Program-made: the position numbers and the translations under genes
Notes under the pieces: generated by a model
Database searches by the model: none
What the model was told of the DNA's origin: nothing
What the model saw: only the letters and a program-made list of their open reading frames with translations
In this document: one piece after another, positions 25,936 through 35,315 of the stretch
Position numbering within the stretch: position 1 is the first letter of the stretch
Layout: each line of letters opens with the position of its first letter
Assembly (NCBI RefSeq): GCF_021173675.1
Contig: NZ_JAIHON010000009.1
Coordinates: 372,001-436,000, forward strand
Source of the DNA: Streptomyces lincolnensis
GTDB taxonomy: Bacteria > Actinomycetota > Actinomycetes > Streptomycetales > Streptomycetaceae
Length of the DNA: 64,000 bases
Reading direction: 5' to 3'

Positions 25936-25958
25936 CCGGCCTGCTCCACTTGACGCTC

Positions 25959-27179
25959 TCAGGGCGTCAGCAGGGGCCACACGTCGCGGTCCGCCGTCGT
26001 ACTGAACACCGGGTCGCCGTGGCCGTGGCCCGCGACCACCCGGAAGGACACCTTCGGGTTGCCTCCCGCGCGGATCAGCTCGGCGCCGCGCGGGTGGTCC
26101 CCGCGGCCCAGCTCCATGTTCACCCAGGTCACCTCGGCCCGGATCCGGTTCCAGGCGATGCGGTACGTCGCCTCGTCGCCGGCCCAGACGGCCGCGAGGT
26201 CGCGCAGCGCGGTCGGGATCAGCCCGCTGCCCAGGGCCGACACGGCCTCGGCCCAGACGGCGAACGGGCTGTGGGCGAGGGTGAACCGGTCCCCGGCGGG
26301 CGTGGCGCCGAAGGTGTACGTGCCCGCGCTGTGGCCCTGGTGGTAGATCCAGTTCGCGGTACCGGGCAGCGTGCCGGTGCGGATCAGCGCGAAGTGGGCC
26401 AGTCCGGCGTGGGTGAACCGGGTGGCGGGGTCGACGGGACGCGGCACGTCGCTCGGGCCGCCGGGATCGGCGGTGGCGCGGGCGAACAGCGCCTTGTACC
26501 CGGGGTCCGTCGCATACACCCCCGCGTCGATCTGGGCCTGGAAGGCGTCCCGGGCCTGTGCGGCCCGCATGGCCAGCTCACCCTCGTAGGGGCCCGTGGT
26601 GTCGATGGCGACCACCTGCCGCAGCCGGGGCGAGGTGTCGTGCGCCGCGGCGTCCAGGGCGAGCCCGGCGCCCGACGAGTGGCCGACGAGCCGGTACGGC
26701 AGGCCGAGGGCGGCGTCGACGGCGCCGACCACCCGGCGCAGATCGCGCCGGTGGGCGGCCAGTCCCCAGGCGCTCGTGATGTCCTGCGCGGCGGCCGGAT
26801 CCTCGCGCGGAGTGACCCCGACGACGAGATCCCCGCGCCGCCGGAAGTGGTGCGCGAGGTTGCGCTCGCGCGGGGTGAAGAAGTTGCCGGCGAAGTTCAT
26901 GCCGCTGCCCGGCAGCAGATACGCCACACCCCTGGGCGCCCGACCTGTGTCGGCGAGGACGTCCACGCCGACGGGCACGGCACCACCGTCGGGCACGGTG
27001 AACCGGACGCGTACCCAGCCGTCGCCCCGCTCGACCCCGGCCTCCCGCGCGGTCGGCCCCAGGGCCCGCCGGATCCTCGGCAGGACGTCACCCGGGCCCG
27101 CGTGGGCCGGATGCCCGGCGCTGAGTCCGGCCGTGGCCAGGGTGGCGGCTCCCGCCGCCAGCACCGTACGTCTGTCCAT
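25959..27179 (-). CDS. Tat-exported alpha/beta hydrolase
   Basis: Encodes 406 residues from ATG 27179. The N terminus MDRRTVLAAG is a twin-arginine signal with a cleavage site near AHA-G (about residue 27). The mature enzyme shows the alpha/beta-hydrolase nucleophile elbow GHSSG (around residue 147) and a C-terminal AGHGHGD that could give the catalytic histidine. The substrate cannot be read from sequence; an esterase or lipase-like role is possible. It is convergent with pimA (23-base gap) and divergent from the LemA-like gene. Confidence 0.8.
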   Translation of the reverse strand: MDRRTVLAAGAATLATAGLSAGHPAHAGPGDVLPRIRRALGPTAREAGVERGDGWVRVRFTVPDGGAVPVGVDVLADTGRAPRGVAYLLPGSGMNFAGNFFTPRERNLAHHFRRRGDLVVGVTPREDPAAAQDITSAWGLAAHRRDLRRVVGAVDAALGLPYRLVGHSSGAGLALDAAAHDTSPRLRQVVAIDTTGPYEGELAMRAAQARDAFQAQIDAGVYATDPGYKALFARATADPGGPSDVPRPVDPATRFTHAGLAHFALIRTGTLPGTANWIYHQGHSAGTYTFGATPAGDRFTLAHSPFAVWAEAVSALGSGLIPTALRDLAAVWAGDEATYRIAWNRIRAEVTWVNMELGRGDHPRGAELIRAGGNPKVSFRVVAGHGHGDPVFSTTADRDVWPLLTP

Positions 27180-27303
27180 GATCGTCTCCCCCTCGTCGTG
27201 GACATACGCGCACCACCCTTCCCAACGGCGTGCCGCGCTCCAAGGGCGAATCACGCCGACACGGTCGGAAGCGGGCCGGTCCGAGGGCCCGGCCGGGCAC
27301 GGG

Positions 27304-27309
27304 TAGCCT
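27304..27309 (+). promoter_or_regulatory. candidate -10 element for leaderless LemA-like mRNA
   Basis: TAGCCT ends seven bases before the GTG at 27317, the spacing typical of leaderless Streptomyces transcripts. The gene has no ribosome binding site, which agrees. Confidence 0.45.
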
Positions 27310-27316
27310 GCGGGCC

Positions 27317-27859
27317 GTGACTTCCACACTGATCTGGATCGCGGTGGCCCTGTTCGCGGTCGGCCTCTACCTGAGCTGGACCGCGGGCCGGCTCGACCGG
27401 CTGCACGCCCGGATCGATGCGTCCCGCGCCGCTCTGGACGCCCAGTTGCTGCGCCGTGCCTCGGTGACCCAGGAACTGGCCACCTCCGGAGTGCTCGACC
27501 CGGCCGCGTCGATCGTGCTGTACGAGGCGGCCCACGCCGCCCGCCAGGCCGAGGAGGAACAGCGCGAGGTCGCCGAGAGCGAGCTGAGCCAGGCGCTGCG
27601 GGCCGTGTTCGCCGAGTCCCAGCAGGTCGAGGCGGTCCGCGAGGCGCCCGGGGGAGAGGCGGCCGCCCGGGAACTGACCGAGGCGGTCCGCAGGGTGCCC
27701 ATGGCCCGGCGCTTCCACAACGACGCCGTACGGGCGGCCAGGGCGCTGCGCAGGCACCGCAAGGTCCGCTGGTTCCGGCTGGCCGGCCACGCGCCGTTCC
27801 CGATGGCCTTCGAGATGGACGACGAGCCTCCGGCGGCGCTCACCGACCGCCCGTCCTGA
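27317..27859 (+). CDS. LemA-like membrane protein
   Basis: Encodes 180 residues. A single N-terminal span (about 3-22) is followed by a long helical domain. The segments RLHARIDASRAALDAQLLRR (about 30-50) and FHNDAVRAARALRRHRK (about 137-153) fit the helical hairpin of LemA-family proteins, which have an outside N terminus and a cytoplasmic four-helix bundle. The role of LemA proteins is unclear; some are linked to stress or two-component signalling. The GTG at 27317 is supported by the adjacent -10-like TAGCCT. It precedes pdxS by about 135 bases; in mycobacteria a different gene lies at this position. Confidence 0.65.
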   Translation: MTSTLIWIAVALFAVGLYLSWTAGRLDRLHARIDASRAALDAQLLRRASVTQELATSGVLDPAASIVLYEAAHAARQAEEEQREVAESELSQALRAVFAESQQVEAVREAPGGEAAARELTEAVRRVPMARRFHNDAVRAARALRRHRKVRWFRLAGHAPFPMAFEMDDEPPAALTDRPS

Positions 27860-27995
27860 CGGCATTCAGGCCCTCACCCGGCCCGCCCTGGCCGGAAAAC
27901 GATCCACCGCCTCCTCATTGGCCCTTGCTGTGGCCTGCTCCCCTCACGTTTCCTCGGTGCTGCAGAAACCCTCTTTCACTTCAGCGAGGTCATCC

Positions 27996-28907
27996 GTGTC
28001 CAGCACGCTTTCCGACAACCAGGGTCCCGAGACCGGCACCGCGCGCGTGAAGCGCGGCATGGCCGAGCAGCTCAAGGGCGGCGTGATCATGGACGTCGTC
28101 ACGCCGGAGCAGGCGAAGATCGCCGAGGACGCGGGCGCCGTCGCCGTCATGGCCCTGGAGCGGGTCCCGGCCGACATCCGCAAGGACGGCGGCGTGGCCC
28201 GCATGTCCGACCCGGACATGATCGAGGGCATCATCGAGGCCGTCTCGATCCCGGTCATGGCCAAGTCCCGCATCGGCCACTTCGTCGAGGCCCAGGTGCT
28301 GCAGTCCCTCGGCGTCGACTACATCGACGAGTCCGAGGTGCTCACCCCGGCCGACGAGGTCAACCACTCCGACAAGTGGGCCTTCACGACCCCCTTCGTC
28401 TGTGGTGCCACCAACCTGGGCGAGGCCCTGCGCCGCATCGCCGAGGGCGCGGCCATGATCCGCTCCAAGGGCGAGGCCGGCACCGGCAACGTCGTCGAGG
28501 CCGTGCGCCACCTGCGCCAGATCAAGAACGAGATCGCCCGCCTGCGCGGCTACGACAACAACGAGCTGTACGCGGCGGCCAAGGACCTGCGCGCCCCCTA
28601 CGAGCTCGTCAAGGAGGTCGCCGAGCTCGGCAAGCTCCCGGTGGTCCTGTTCTCCGCCGGCGGCGTCGCCACCCCGGCCGACGCCGCCCTGATGCGCCAG
28701 CTCGGCGCCGAGGGCGTCTTCGTCGGCTCCGGCATCTTCAAGTCCGGCGACCCGGCCAAGCGCGCCGCCGCCATCGTCAAGGCCACCACCTTCTACGACG
28801 ACCCCAAGATCATCGCGGACGCCTCCCGCAACCTCGGCGAGGCCATGGTCGGCATCAACTGCGACACCCTCCCCGAGGCCGAGCGCTACGCGAACCGGGG
28901 CTGGTGA
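27996..28907 (+). CDS. pdxS: pyridoxal 5'-phosphate synthase, synthase subunit
   Basis: Encodes 303 residues from GTG 27996 with an AGCGAGG binding site. It is a (beta/alpha)8 barrel. D33 (GGVIMDV), K90 (MAKSRIGH, the lysine that binds the pentose substrate) and K158 (RSKGEAGTGN, the second lysine) are all present. With PdxT it makes pyridoxal phosphate from ribose 5-phosphate, glyceraldehyde 3-phosphate and ammonia. It forms a two-gene operon with pdxT, overlapping by one base. Length is normal for the family. Confidence 0.98.
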   Translation: MSSTLSDNQGPETGTARVKRGMAEQLKGGVIMDVVTPEQAKIAEDAGAVAVMALERVPADIRKDGGVARMSDPDMIEGIIEAVSIPVMAKSRIGHFVEAQVLQSLGVDYIDESEVLTPADEVNHSDKWAFTTPFVCGATNLGEALRRIAEGAAMIRSKGEAGTGNVVEAVRHLRQIKNEIARLRGYDNNELYAAAKDLRAPYELVKEVAELGKLPVVLFSAGGVATPADAALMRQLGAEGVFVGSGIFKSGDPAKRAAAIVKATTFYDDPKIIADASRNLGEAMVGINCDTLPEAERYANRGW

Positions 28908-29524
28908 TGACCGCTCCCGTGGCCTCTCCCGTCGTCGGAGTGCTCGCGCTCCAGGGCGACGTGCGGGAGCACCTGATCGCCCTGGCCGCAGCCGACGCCG
29001 TGGCCAGGCCGGTGCGGCGCCCGGAGGAACTCGCCGAGGTGGACGCCCTCGTCGTCCCCGGCGGCGAGTCCACCACCATCTCCAAGCTGGCCGTCCTGTT
29101 CGGCGTGATGGAGCCCCTCCGCGCGCGCGTGCGCGACGGCATGCCCGTCTACGGCACCTGCGCGGGCCTGATCATGCTCGCCGACAAGATCCTCGACCCG
29201 CGCTCGGGCCAGGAGACCATCGGCGGCATCGACATGATCGTGCGCCGCAACGCCTTCGGACGCCAGAACGAGTCCTTCGAGGCGGCGGTCGACGTCAAGG
29301 GCGTCGAGGGCGATCCTGTGGAGGGGGTGTTCATCCGCGCCCCCTGGGTCGAGTCCGTCGGTGCCGAGGCCGAGGTGCTCGCCGAGCACGACGGCCACAT
29401 CGTCGCGGTCCGTCAGGGCAACGCGCTCGCCACGTCGTTCCACCCGGAACTGACCGGCGACCACCGGGTGCACGCGCTCTTTGTCGACATGGTGCGCGCC
29501 AACCAGGTGGCCGAGTCCTTGTAG
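28907..29524 (+). CDS. pdxT: pyridoxal 5'-phosphate synthase, glutaminase subunit
   Basis: Encodes 205 residues; the ATG shares a base with the pdxS stop (TGATG). It is a class I glutamine amidotransferase with complete triad C85 (GTCAGLIM), H179 and E181 (FHPE). The GGES motif at about 52-55 is typical of PdxT. It hydrolyses glutamine and channels ammonia to the PdxS barrel in the 12+12 complex. It is followed 48 bases later by yebC. Confidence 0.97.
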   Translation: MTAPVASPVVGVLALQGDVREHLIALAAADAVARPVRRPEELAEVDALVVPGGESTTISKLAVLFGVMEPLRARVRDGMPVYGTCAGLIMLADKILDPRSGQETIGGIDMIVRRNAFGRQNESFEAAVDVKGVEGDPVEGVFIRAPWVESVGAEAEVLAEHDGHIVAVRQGNALATSFHPELTGDHRVHALFVDMVRANQVAESL

Positions 29525-29572
29525 GATCGCTGGCGTTCGTATCTGGATGGGTTACGCGAAGGAGACAGGCAG

Positions 29573-30325
29573 ATGTCCGGCCACTCTAAATGGGCCACGA
29601 CGAAGCACAAGAAGGCCGTGATCGACGCCAAGCGCGGCAAGCTCTTCGCGAAGCTGATCAAGAACATCGAGGTCGCGGCGCGCATGGGCGGCGTGGACCT
29701 CGACGGCAACCCGACGCTGTACGACGCCGTCCAGAAGGCGAAGAAGAGCTCGGTCCCGAACAAGAACATCGACTCCGCGATCAAGCGCGGCGGTGGCCTT
29801 GAGGCCGGTGGCGCCGACTACGAGACGATCATGTACGAGGGCTACGGCCCGAACGGCGTCGCGGTCCTCATCGAGTGCCTCACCGACAACCGCAACCGCG
29901 CCGCCTCCGACGTCCGCGTCGCCATGACCCGCAACGGCGGCTCCATGGCCGACCCGGGCTCGGTGTCGTACCTCTTCAACCGCAAGGGCGTCGTCATCGT
30001 CCCCAAGGGCGAGCTGGCCGAGGACGACGTCCTCGGAGCGGTCCTGGACGCGGGCGCCGAAGAGGTCAACGACCTCGGCGAGTCCTTCGAGATCCTCAGC
30101 GAGGCCACCGACCTGGTCGCCGTCCGCACCGCCCTGCAGGACGCCGGGATCGACTACGACTCCGCCGACGCCAACTTCGTCCCGACCATGCAGGTCGAGC
30201 TGGACGAGGAGGGCGCCAGGAAGATCTTCAAGCTGATCGACGCGCTCGAGGACAGCGACGACGTCCAGAACGTCTTCGCCAACTTCGATGTCAGCGACGA
30301 GGTCATGGAGAAGGTCGACGCCTGA
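29573..30325 (+). CDS. yebC: YebC/PmpR family protein
   Basis: Encodes 250 residues, standard for the family. It begins MSGHSKWATTKHKKA, the invariant N terminus of YebC proteins, preceded by GGAGACAGG. Three domains without catalytic residues are expected. Older work described members as transcription regulators; recent reports show that YebC-type proteins relieve ribosome stalling at proline stretches. It sits between pdxT and ruvC as in many actinobacteria and is closed by a terminator at 30345-30375. Confidence 0.96.
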   Translation: MSGHSKWATTKHKKAVIDAKRGKLFAKLIKNIEVAARMGGVDLDGNPTLYDAVQKAKKSSVPNKNIDSAIKRGGGLEAGGADYETIMYEGYGPNGVAVLIECLTDNRNRAASDVRVAMTRNGGSMADPGSVSYLFNRKGVVIVPKGELAEDDVLGAVLDAGAEEVNDLGESFEILSEATDLVAVRTALQDAGIDYDSADANFVPTMQVELDEEGARKIFKLIDALEDSDDVQNVFANFDVSDEVMEKVDA

Positions 30326-30344
30326 GCCGACGCTCCGGATGCGA

Positions 30345-30375
30345 ACGGGCCGACGGGACACACCCGTCGGCCCGT
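30345..30375 (+). terminator. terminator of yebC
   Basis: A perfect 13-bp inverted repeat (30345-30357 with 30363-30375, arms starting ACGGGCCGAC) with loop ACACA begins 20 bases after the yebC stop. Confidence 0.8.
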
Positions 30376-30379
30376 CGCG

Positions 30380-30410
30380 TTGACCGGCGTTGTCGGTGGC
30401 ACCCGATAGC
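30380..30410 (+). promoter_or_regulatory. candidate promoter of ruvCAB
   Basis: TTGACC (30380-30385) and GATAGC (30405-30410) with a 19-base spacer lie between the yebC terminator and ruvC. Spacing is slightly long, so the assignment is tentative. Confidence 0.4.
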
Positions 30411-30455
30411 CTGCACAAACAGGCGAGCGAAGAGTAAGAAGAGTAAGGGGGCGGG

Positions 30456-30986
30456 GTGCGCGTACTGGGGGTGGACCCGGGACTGACGCGGTGCGGTGTC
30501 GGTGTGGTCGAGGGCGTCGCGGGGCGGCCGCTCACCATGCTCGGCGTCGGCGTCGTCCGCACGCCCGCGGACGCCGAGTTGGGGCAGCGCCTCGTCGCCG
30601 TCGAGCAGGGCATCGAACAGTGGCTGGACGAGCACCGGCCCGAATTCGTCGCCGTGGAGCGGGTGTTCAGCCAGCACAACGTCCGTACGGTGATGGGCAC
30701 CGCCCAGGCCAGCGCCGTCGCGATGCTCTGCGCCGCCCGCCGCGGCATCCCCGTCGCCCTGCACACCCCCAGCGAGGTCAAGGCCGCCGTCACCGGCAGC
30801 GGTCGCGCGGACAAGGCCCAGGTCGGTGCCATGGTCACCCGGCTGCTGCGGCTCGACGCGCCCCCGAAGCCCGCCGACGCGGCCGACGCCCTCGCGCTCG
30901 CCATCTGCCACATCTGGCGCGCCCCCGCCCAGAACCGACTCCAGCAGGCCGTCGCCCTGCACGCATCGAAAGGCCGTAGGGCATGA
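30456..30986 (+). CDS. ruvC: Holliday junction endonuclease RuvC
   Basis: Encodes 176 residues from GTG 30456, close behind a purine-rich AAGGGGGCGGG. The four catalytic acids of the RNase H-like fold are visible: D7 (GVDPGL), E68 (AVERVF), D141 and D144 (DAADALALA). It cuts four-way junctions symmetrically during recombinational repair, directed by RuvAB. It overlaps ruvA by four bases. Confidence 0.98.
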   Translation: MRVLGVDPGLTRCGVGVVEGVAGRPLTMLGVGVVRTPADAELGQRLVAVEQGIEQWLDEHRPEFVAVERVFSQHNVRTVMGTAQASAVAMLCAARRGIPVALHTPSEVKAAVTGSGRADKAQVGAMVTRLLRLDAPPKPADAADALALAICHIWRAPAQNRLQQAVALHASKGRRA

Positions 30987-31585
30987 TCGCCTTCGTCAGC
31001 GGCACCGTCGCCGCACTCGCCCCCGACGCCGCGGTGGTCGAGGTGGGCGGTGTCGGCATGGCCGTCCAGTGCACGCCGAACACGCTCTCCACGCTCCGGC
31101 TCGGCCAGCCGGCCAAGCTCGCGACCTCCCTCGTCGTACGCGAGGACTCACTGACCCTGTACGGCTTCGTCGACGACGACGAACGCCAGGTCTTCGAACT
31201 GCTCCAGACCGCGAGCGGAGTCGGCCCGCGGCTGGCCCAGGCGATGCTGGCCGTGCACAGCCCGGACGCACTGCGCCGGGCCGTCGCGACCGGTGACGAG
31301 AAGGCGCTCATCGCCGTCCCGGGCATCGGCAAGAAGGGCGCCCAGAAGCTGCTCCTCGAACTGAAGGACCGCCTGGGCGAGCCCATCGGCGCCCCCGCGA
31401 TCGGCGCCCCGATCACCCAGGGCTGGCGCGACCAGCTGCACGCGGCCCTGATCGGTCTGGGGTACGCGACCCGCGAGGCCGACGAGGCCGTGTCCGCCGT
31501 GGCGCCGCAGGCCGAGGCCGAGGGCACCCCCCAGGTCGGCCGGCTGCTGAAGGCGGCCCTGCAGACCCTGAACCGCGCCCGCTGA
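30983..31585 (+). CDS. ruvA: Holliday junction DNA helicase subunit RuvA
   Basis: Encodes 200 residues. An N-terminal OB domain begins MIAFVSGTV. Two helix-hairpin-helix segments (ELLQTASGVGPRLA and LIAVPGIGKKGAQK) bind the junction backbone. A C-terminal helical domain (about 150-200) contacts RuvB. The ATG lies in the ruvC stop overlap. It forms the tetrameric junction-recognition core of RuvAB. It is followed after 25 bases by ruvB. Confidence 0.98.
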   Translation: MIAFVSGTVAALAPDAAVVEVGGVGMAVQCTPNTLSTLRLGQPAKLATSLVVREDSLTLYGFVDDDERQVFELLQTASGVGPRLAQAMLAVHSPDALRRAVATGDEKALIAVPGIGKKGAQKLLLELKDRLGEPIGAPAIGAPITQGWRDQLHAALIGLGYATREADEAVSAVAPQAEAEGTPQVGRLLKAALQTLNRAR

Positions 31586-31610
31586 CCCATCGGATACCGA
31601 GGCACATCAC

Positions 31611-32705
<1,095 letters not shown>

Positions 32706-32763
32706 CGACGCGGTGACGGCGCGCGCATTGGCCCGAGCAGGAACCCCGGTGGGATGCTGAGCG

Positions 32764-32793
32764 TTGTTCCATGCGCGCGGACTCGCTTAGACT
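32764..32793 (+). promoter_or_regulatory. promoter of yajC
   Basis: TTGTTC at 32764-32769, an 18-base spacer and TAGACT at 32788-32793 form a good vegetative promoter. A small hairpin (CCGCCGA...TCGGCGG, about 32796-32820) follows in the leader. Confidence 0.6.
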
Positions 32794-32880
32794 CCGCCGA
32801 TGCCGCCTTTGTCGGCGGCGTACATACCCCCAACCATCAGGCCGCTCACCATCGCGGTCGCGTGAAGGAAGTACCGACCC

Positions 32881-33414
32881 GTGAGTCTCGTGACCCTCCT
32901 CCCGTTCATCGTGCTCATCGGGGCCATGTTCCTGATGACCCGCTCCGCCAAGAAGAAGCAGCAGGCAGCGGCGCAGATGCGGAACGATATGCAGCCCGGC
33001 AGTGGCATCCGCACCATCGGGGGCATGTACGCGACGGTGAAGGAGGTCAACGAGGACACGGTCCTCGTCGACGCCGCTCCGGGCGTCGACCTCCTCTTCG
33101 CGAAGAACGCCATCGGGGCCGTCCTCTCCGACGACGAGTACAACCGCATCGTCCACGGCATCGAGCACGACCTGAAGTCCGACTCCGACGTCGTCCCCGA
33201 CGACGCCTCCTCCCTCACCGAGACCGACGAGACCGAGGCCGCCGACGCGGACTCCGACTCCGACTCCGACGACAAGTCCGTCGACCTCGGCAAGAAGGAC
33301 ACGGTCGAGGAGACCACCGACGCCGAGCCCACCGAGGCCGCCGCCGCGAAGACGGACGACGTGAAGACGGACGAGGAGCCGAAGAAGACCGGCGGCGACT
33401 CCGAGGCCAAGTAG
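32881..33414 (+). CDS. yajC: preprotein translocase accessory subunit YajC
   Basis: Encodes 177 residues from GTG 32881 with GAAGGAAG upstream. A single N-terminal span (about 5-20) precedes a compact conserved domain (GSGIRTIGGMYATV). The C-terminal 80 residues are strongly acidic and low in complexity, with DSDSDSD-type runs, much longer than in E. coli YajC. It associates with SecDF and SecYEG at the membrane. The gene precedes secD by 133 bases. Confidence 0.93.
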   Translation: MSLVTLLPFIVLIGAMFLMTRSAKKKQQAAAQMRNDMQPGSGIRTIGGMYATVKEVNEDTVLVDAAPGVDLLFAKNAIGAVLSDDEYNRIVHGIEHDLKSDSDVVPDDASSLTETDETEAADADSDSDSDDKSVDLGKKDTVEETTDAEPTEAAAAKTDDVKTDEEPKKTGGDSEAK

Positions 33415-33547
33415 TCGCACGCCGGGGGCGCGCGAACCGCCGCAGCGCGCCCCGGGACGTGTGCAGCTCGCACGGGATCCCGACACATTGTCATGGCCGC
33501 CCGCCCGCCGATCCGGCGCGAGGCGGCCCGAGAGGGAGTACAAGAAG

Positions 33548-35314
33548 GTGGCAGCACCTAAGAGGGGCCGGAACGCGAGCGCCCAGAGCAAGCCAGGGCG
33601 CTCGCTGGCCCTCATCCTGATCGCCATGGTGGCGCTGACCGGAGGGATGTTCCTGTCCGGGCACACCACCCCGCGGCTCGGCATCGACCTCGCCGGCGGT
33701 ACCAGCATCACGCTGCGGGCCGAGACGGAGCCGGGCCAGGAGTCCGCGATCAACAAGACCAACATGGACACCGCGGTCGAGATCATGAACCGCCGTGTCA
33801 ATGGTCTTGGTGTCTCGGAGGCCGAGGTTCAGACCCAGGGCGACGCGAACATCATCGTCAACATCCCCAAGGGCACGAACTCCAAGGAGGCCCAGGACCA
33901 GGTAGGCACCACCGCCAAGCTCTACTTCCGCCCGGTCCTCACCACCGAGCTCTCCGGCCCCGCGTCGGCCAGCCCGTCGCCGAGCGCCTCCAGCAGCGCG
34001 AGCGACAAGGCGACCGACGGCTCCAAGGAGGAGGCGACCTCGTCGGGATCCCCCTCCGCCACGCCGTCGCCGACCTCCAGCACCCAGGGCCGCGCGGTCA
34101 CCGACGCCCTGAAGGCCGACGCCACGCCGTCCACGAGCCCCTCGGGCTCCACGAGCCCCTCCGCCTCCCCGTCCGCGAGCGGCGGCGCCGACGACGCGAC
34201 CAGCAAGCTCCAGGCCGAGTACGCCGCTCTGGACTGCACCAAGCCGACGGTCCGCGCCGAGGCCGGCAAGGGCGCCAAGCCCACCGACCCGACGGTGGCC
34301 TGCGGCAACTCGAGCGGCCAGTGGCAGAAGTACATCCTCGGCCCGGCCGCGGTCGACGGCACCGACGTCGACAAGGCGCAGGCCGTCTTCCAGACGACGA
34401 CCGCCGCCGGCTGGACCGTCACCATGGACTTCACGGGCAAGGGCACCAAGAAGTTCGCCGACATCACCGGCCGGCTCGCCCAGAACCAGCCCCCGCAGAA
34501 CCAGTTCGCGATCGTGCTCGACGGCGAGGTCGTCTCCGACCCGCGCGTCAGCCAGGCGCTGACCACCGGCAACGCGGAGATCTCCGGCAGCTTCACCCAG
34601 GAGGAGGCCCAGGGCCTCGCCAACATGCTGTCGTACGGCGCCCTGCCGCTGTCCTTCAAGGAGGACAGCGTCACCACGGTGACGGCCGCGCTCGGTGGCG
34701 AGCAGCTGCACGCCGGTCTGATCGCCGGCGCCATCGGTCTCGCCCTGGTCGTCCTCTACCTGCTGGTGTACTACCGCGGCCTGTCGTTCATCGCGGTCGC
34801 CTCGCTGCTGGTCTCCGCCGCGCTCACCTACGTGATCATGTCGCTGCTCGGCCCGGCCATCGGCTTCGCGCTCAACCTGCCGGCCGTCTGCGGTGCCATC
34901 GTCGCGATCGGCATCACGGCGGACTCGTTCATCGTCTACTTCGAACGGGTCCGTGACGAGATCCGCGAGGGCCGCACCCTGCGCCCCGCCGTCGAGCGGG
35001 CCTGGCCGCGCGCCCGGCGCACCATCCTGGTCTCCGACTTCGTGTCGTTCCTCGCCGCGGCGGTGCTGTTCATCGTCACCGTCGGCAAGGTCCAGGGCTT
35101 CGCGTTCACGCTCGGTCTGACCACCCTGCTCGACGTCGTCGTGGTGTTCCTCTTCACCAAGCCGCTGCTGACGCTCATGGCACGCCGTAAGTTCTTCGCG
35201 AGCGGCCACAAGTGGTCCGGCCTCGACCCCAAGGCCCTGGGCGCCAAGCCTCCGCTGCGCCGCACGCGCCGCACCGCTCCCACCGCCGGCCCCGTCGACC
35301 CGAAGGAGGCGTGA
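33548..35314 (+). CDS. secD: protein translocase subunit SecD
   Basis: Encodes 588 residues from GTG 33548 behind GAGGGAG; the longer frame from 33461 is less likely. A first span (about 19-37) precedes the conserved D1 motif RLGIDLAGGT (43-52). A large external domain follows, and five further spans lie after about residue 385 with the SecD motif around GITADSFIVYFERVRDE. Residues 137-220 are a Ser/Pro/Ala/Thr-rich linker without predicted structure inserted in the external domain. SecD with SecF uses the proton gradient to pull exported proteins through the channel. It is followed after one base by secF. Confidence 0.96.
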   Translation: MAAPKRGRNASAQSKPGRSLALILIAMVALTGGMFLSGHTTPRLGIDLAGGTSITLRAETEPGQESAINKTNMDTAVEIMNRRVNGLGVSEAEVQTQGDANIIVNIPKGTNSKEAQDQVGTTAKLYFRPVLTTELSGPASASPSPSASSSASDKATDGSKEEATSSGSPSATPSPTSSTQGRAVTDALKADATPSTSPSGSTSPSASPSASGGADDATSKLQAEYAALDCTKPTVRAEAGKGAKPTDPTVACGNSSGQWQKYILGPAAVDGTDVDKAQAVFQTTTAAGWTVTMDFTGKGTKKFADITGRLAQNQPPQNQFAIVLDGEVVSDPRVSQALTTGNAEISGSFTQEEAQGLANMLSYGALPLSFKEDSVTTVTAALGGEQLHAGLIAGAIGLALVVLYLLVYYRGLSFIAVASLLVSAALTYVIMSLLGPAIGFALNLPAVCGAIVAIGITADSFIVYFERVRDEIREGRTLRPAVERAWPRARRTILVSDFVSFLAAAVLFIVTVGKVQGFAFTLGLTTLLDVVVVFLFTKPLLTLMARRKFFASGHKWSGLDPKALGAKPPLRRTRRTAPTAGPVDPKEA

Positions 35315-35315
35315 G

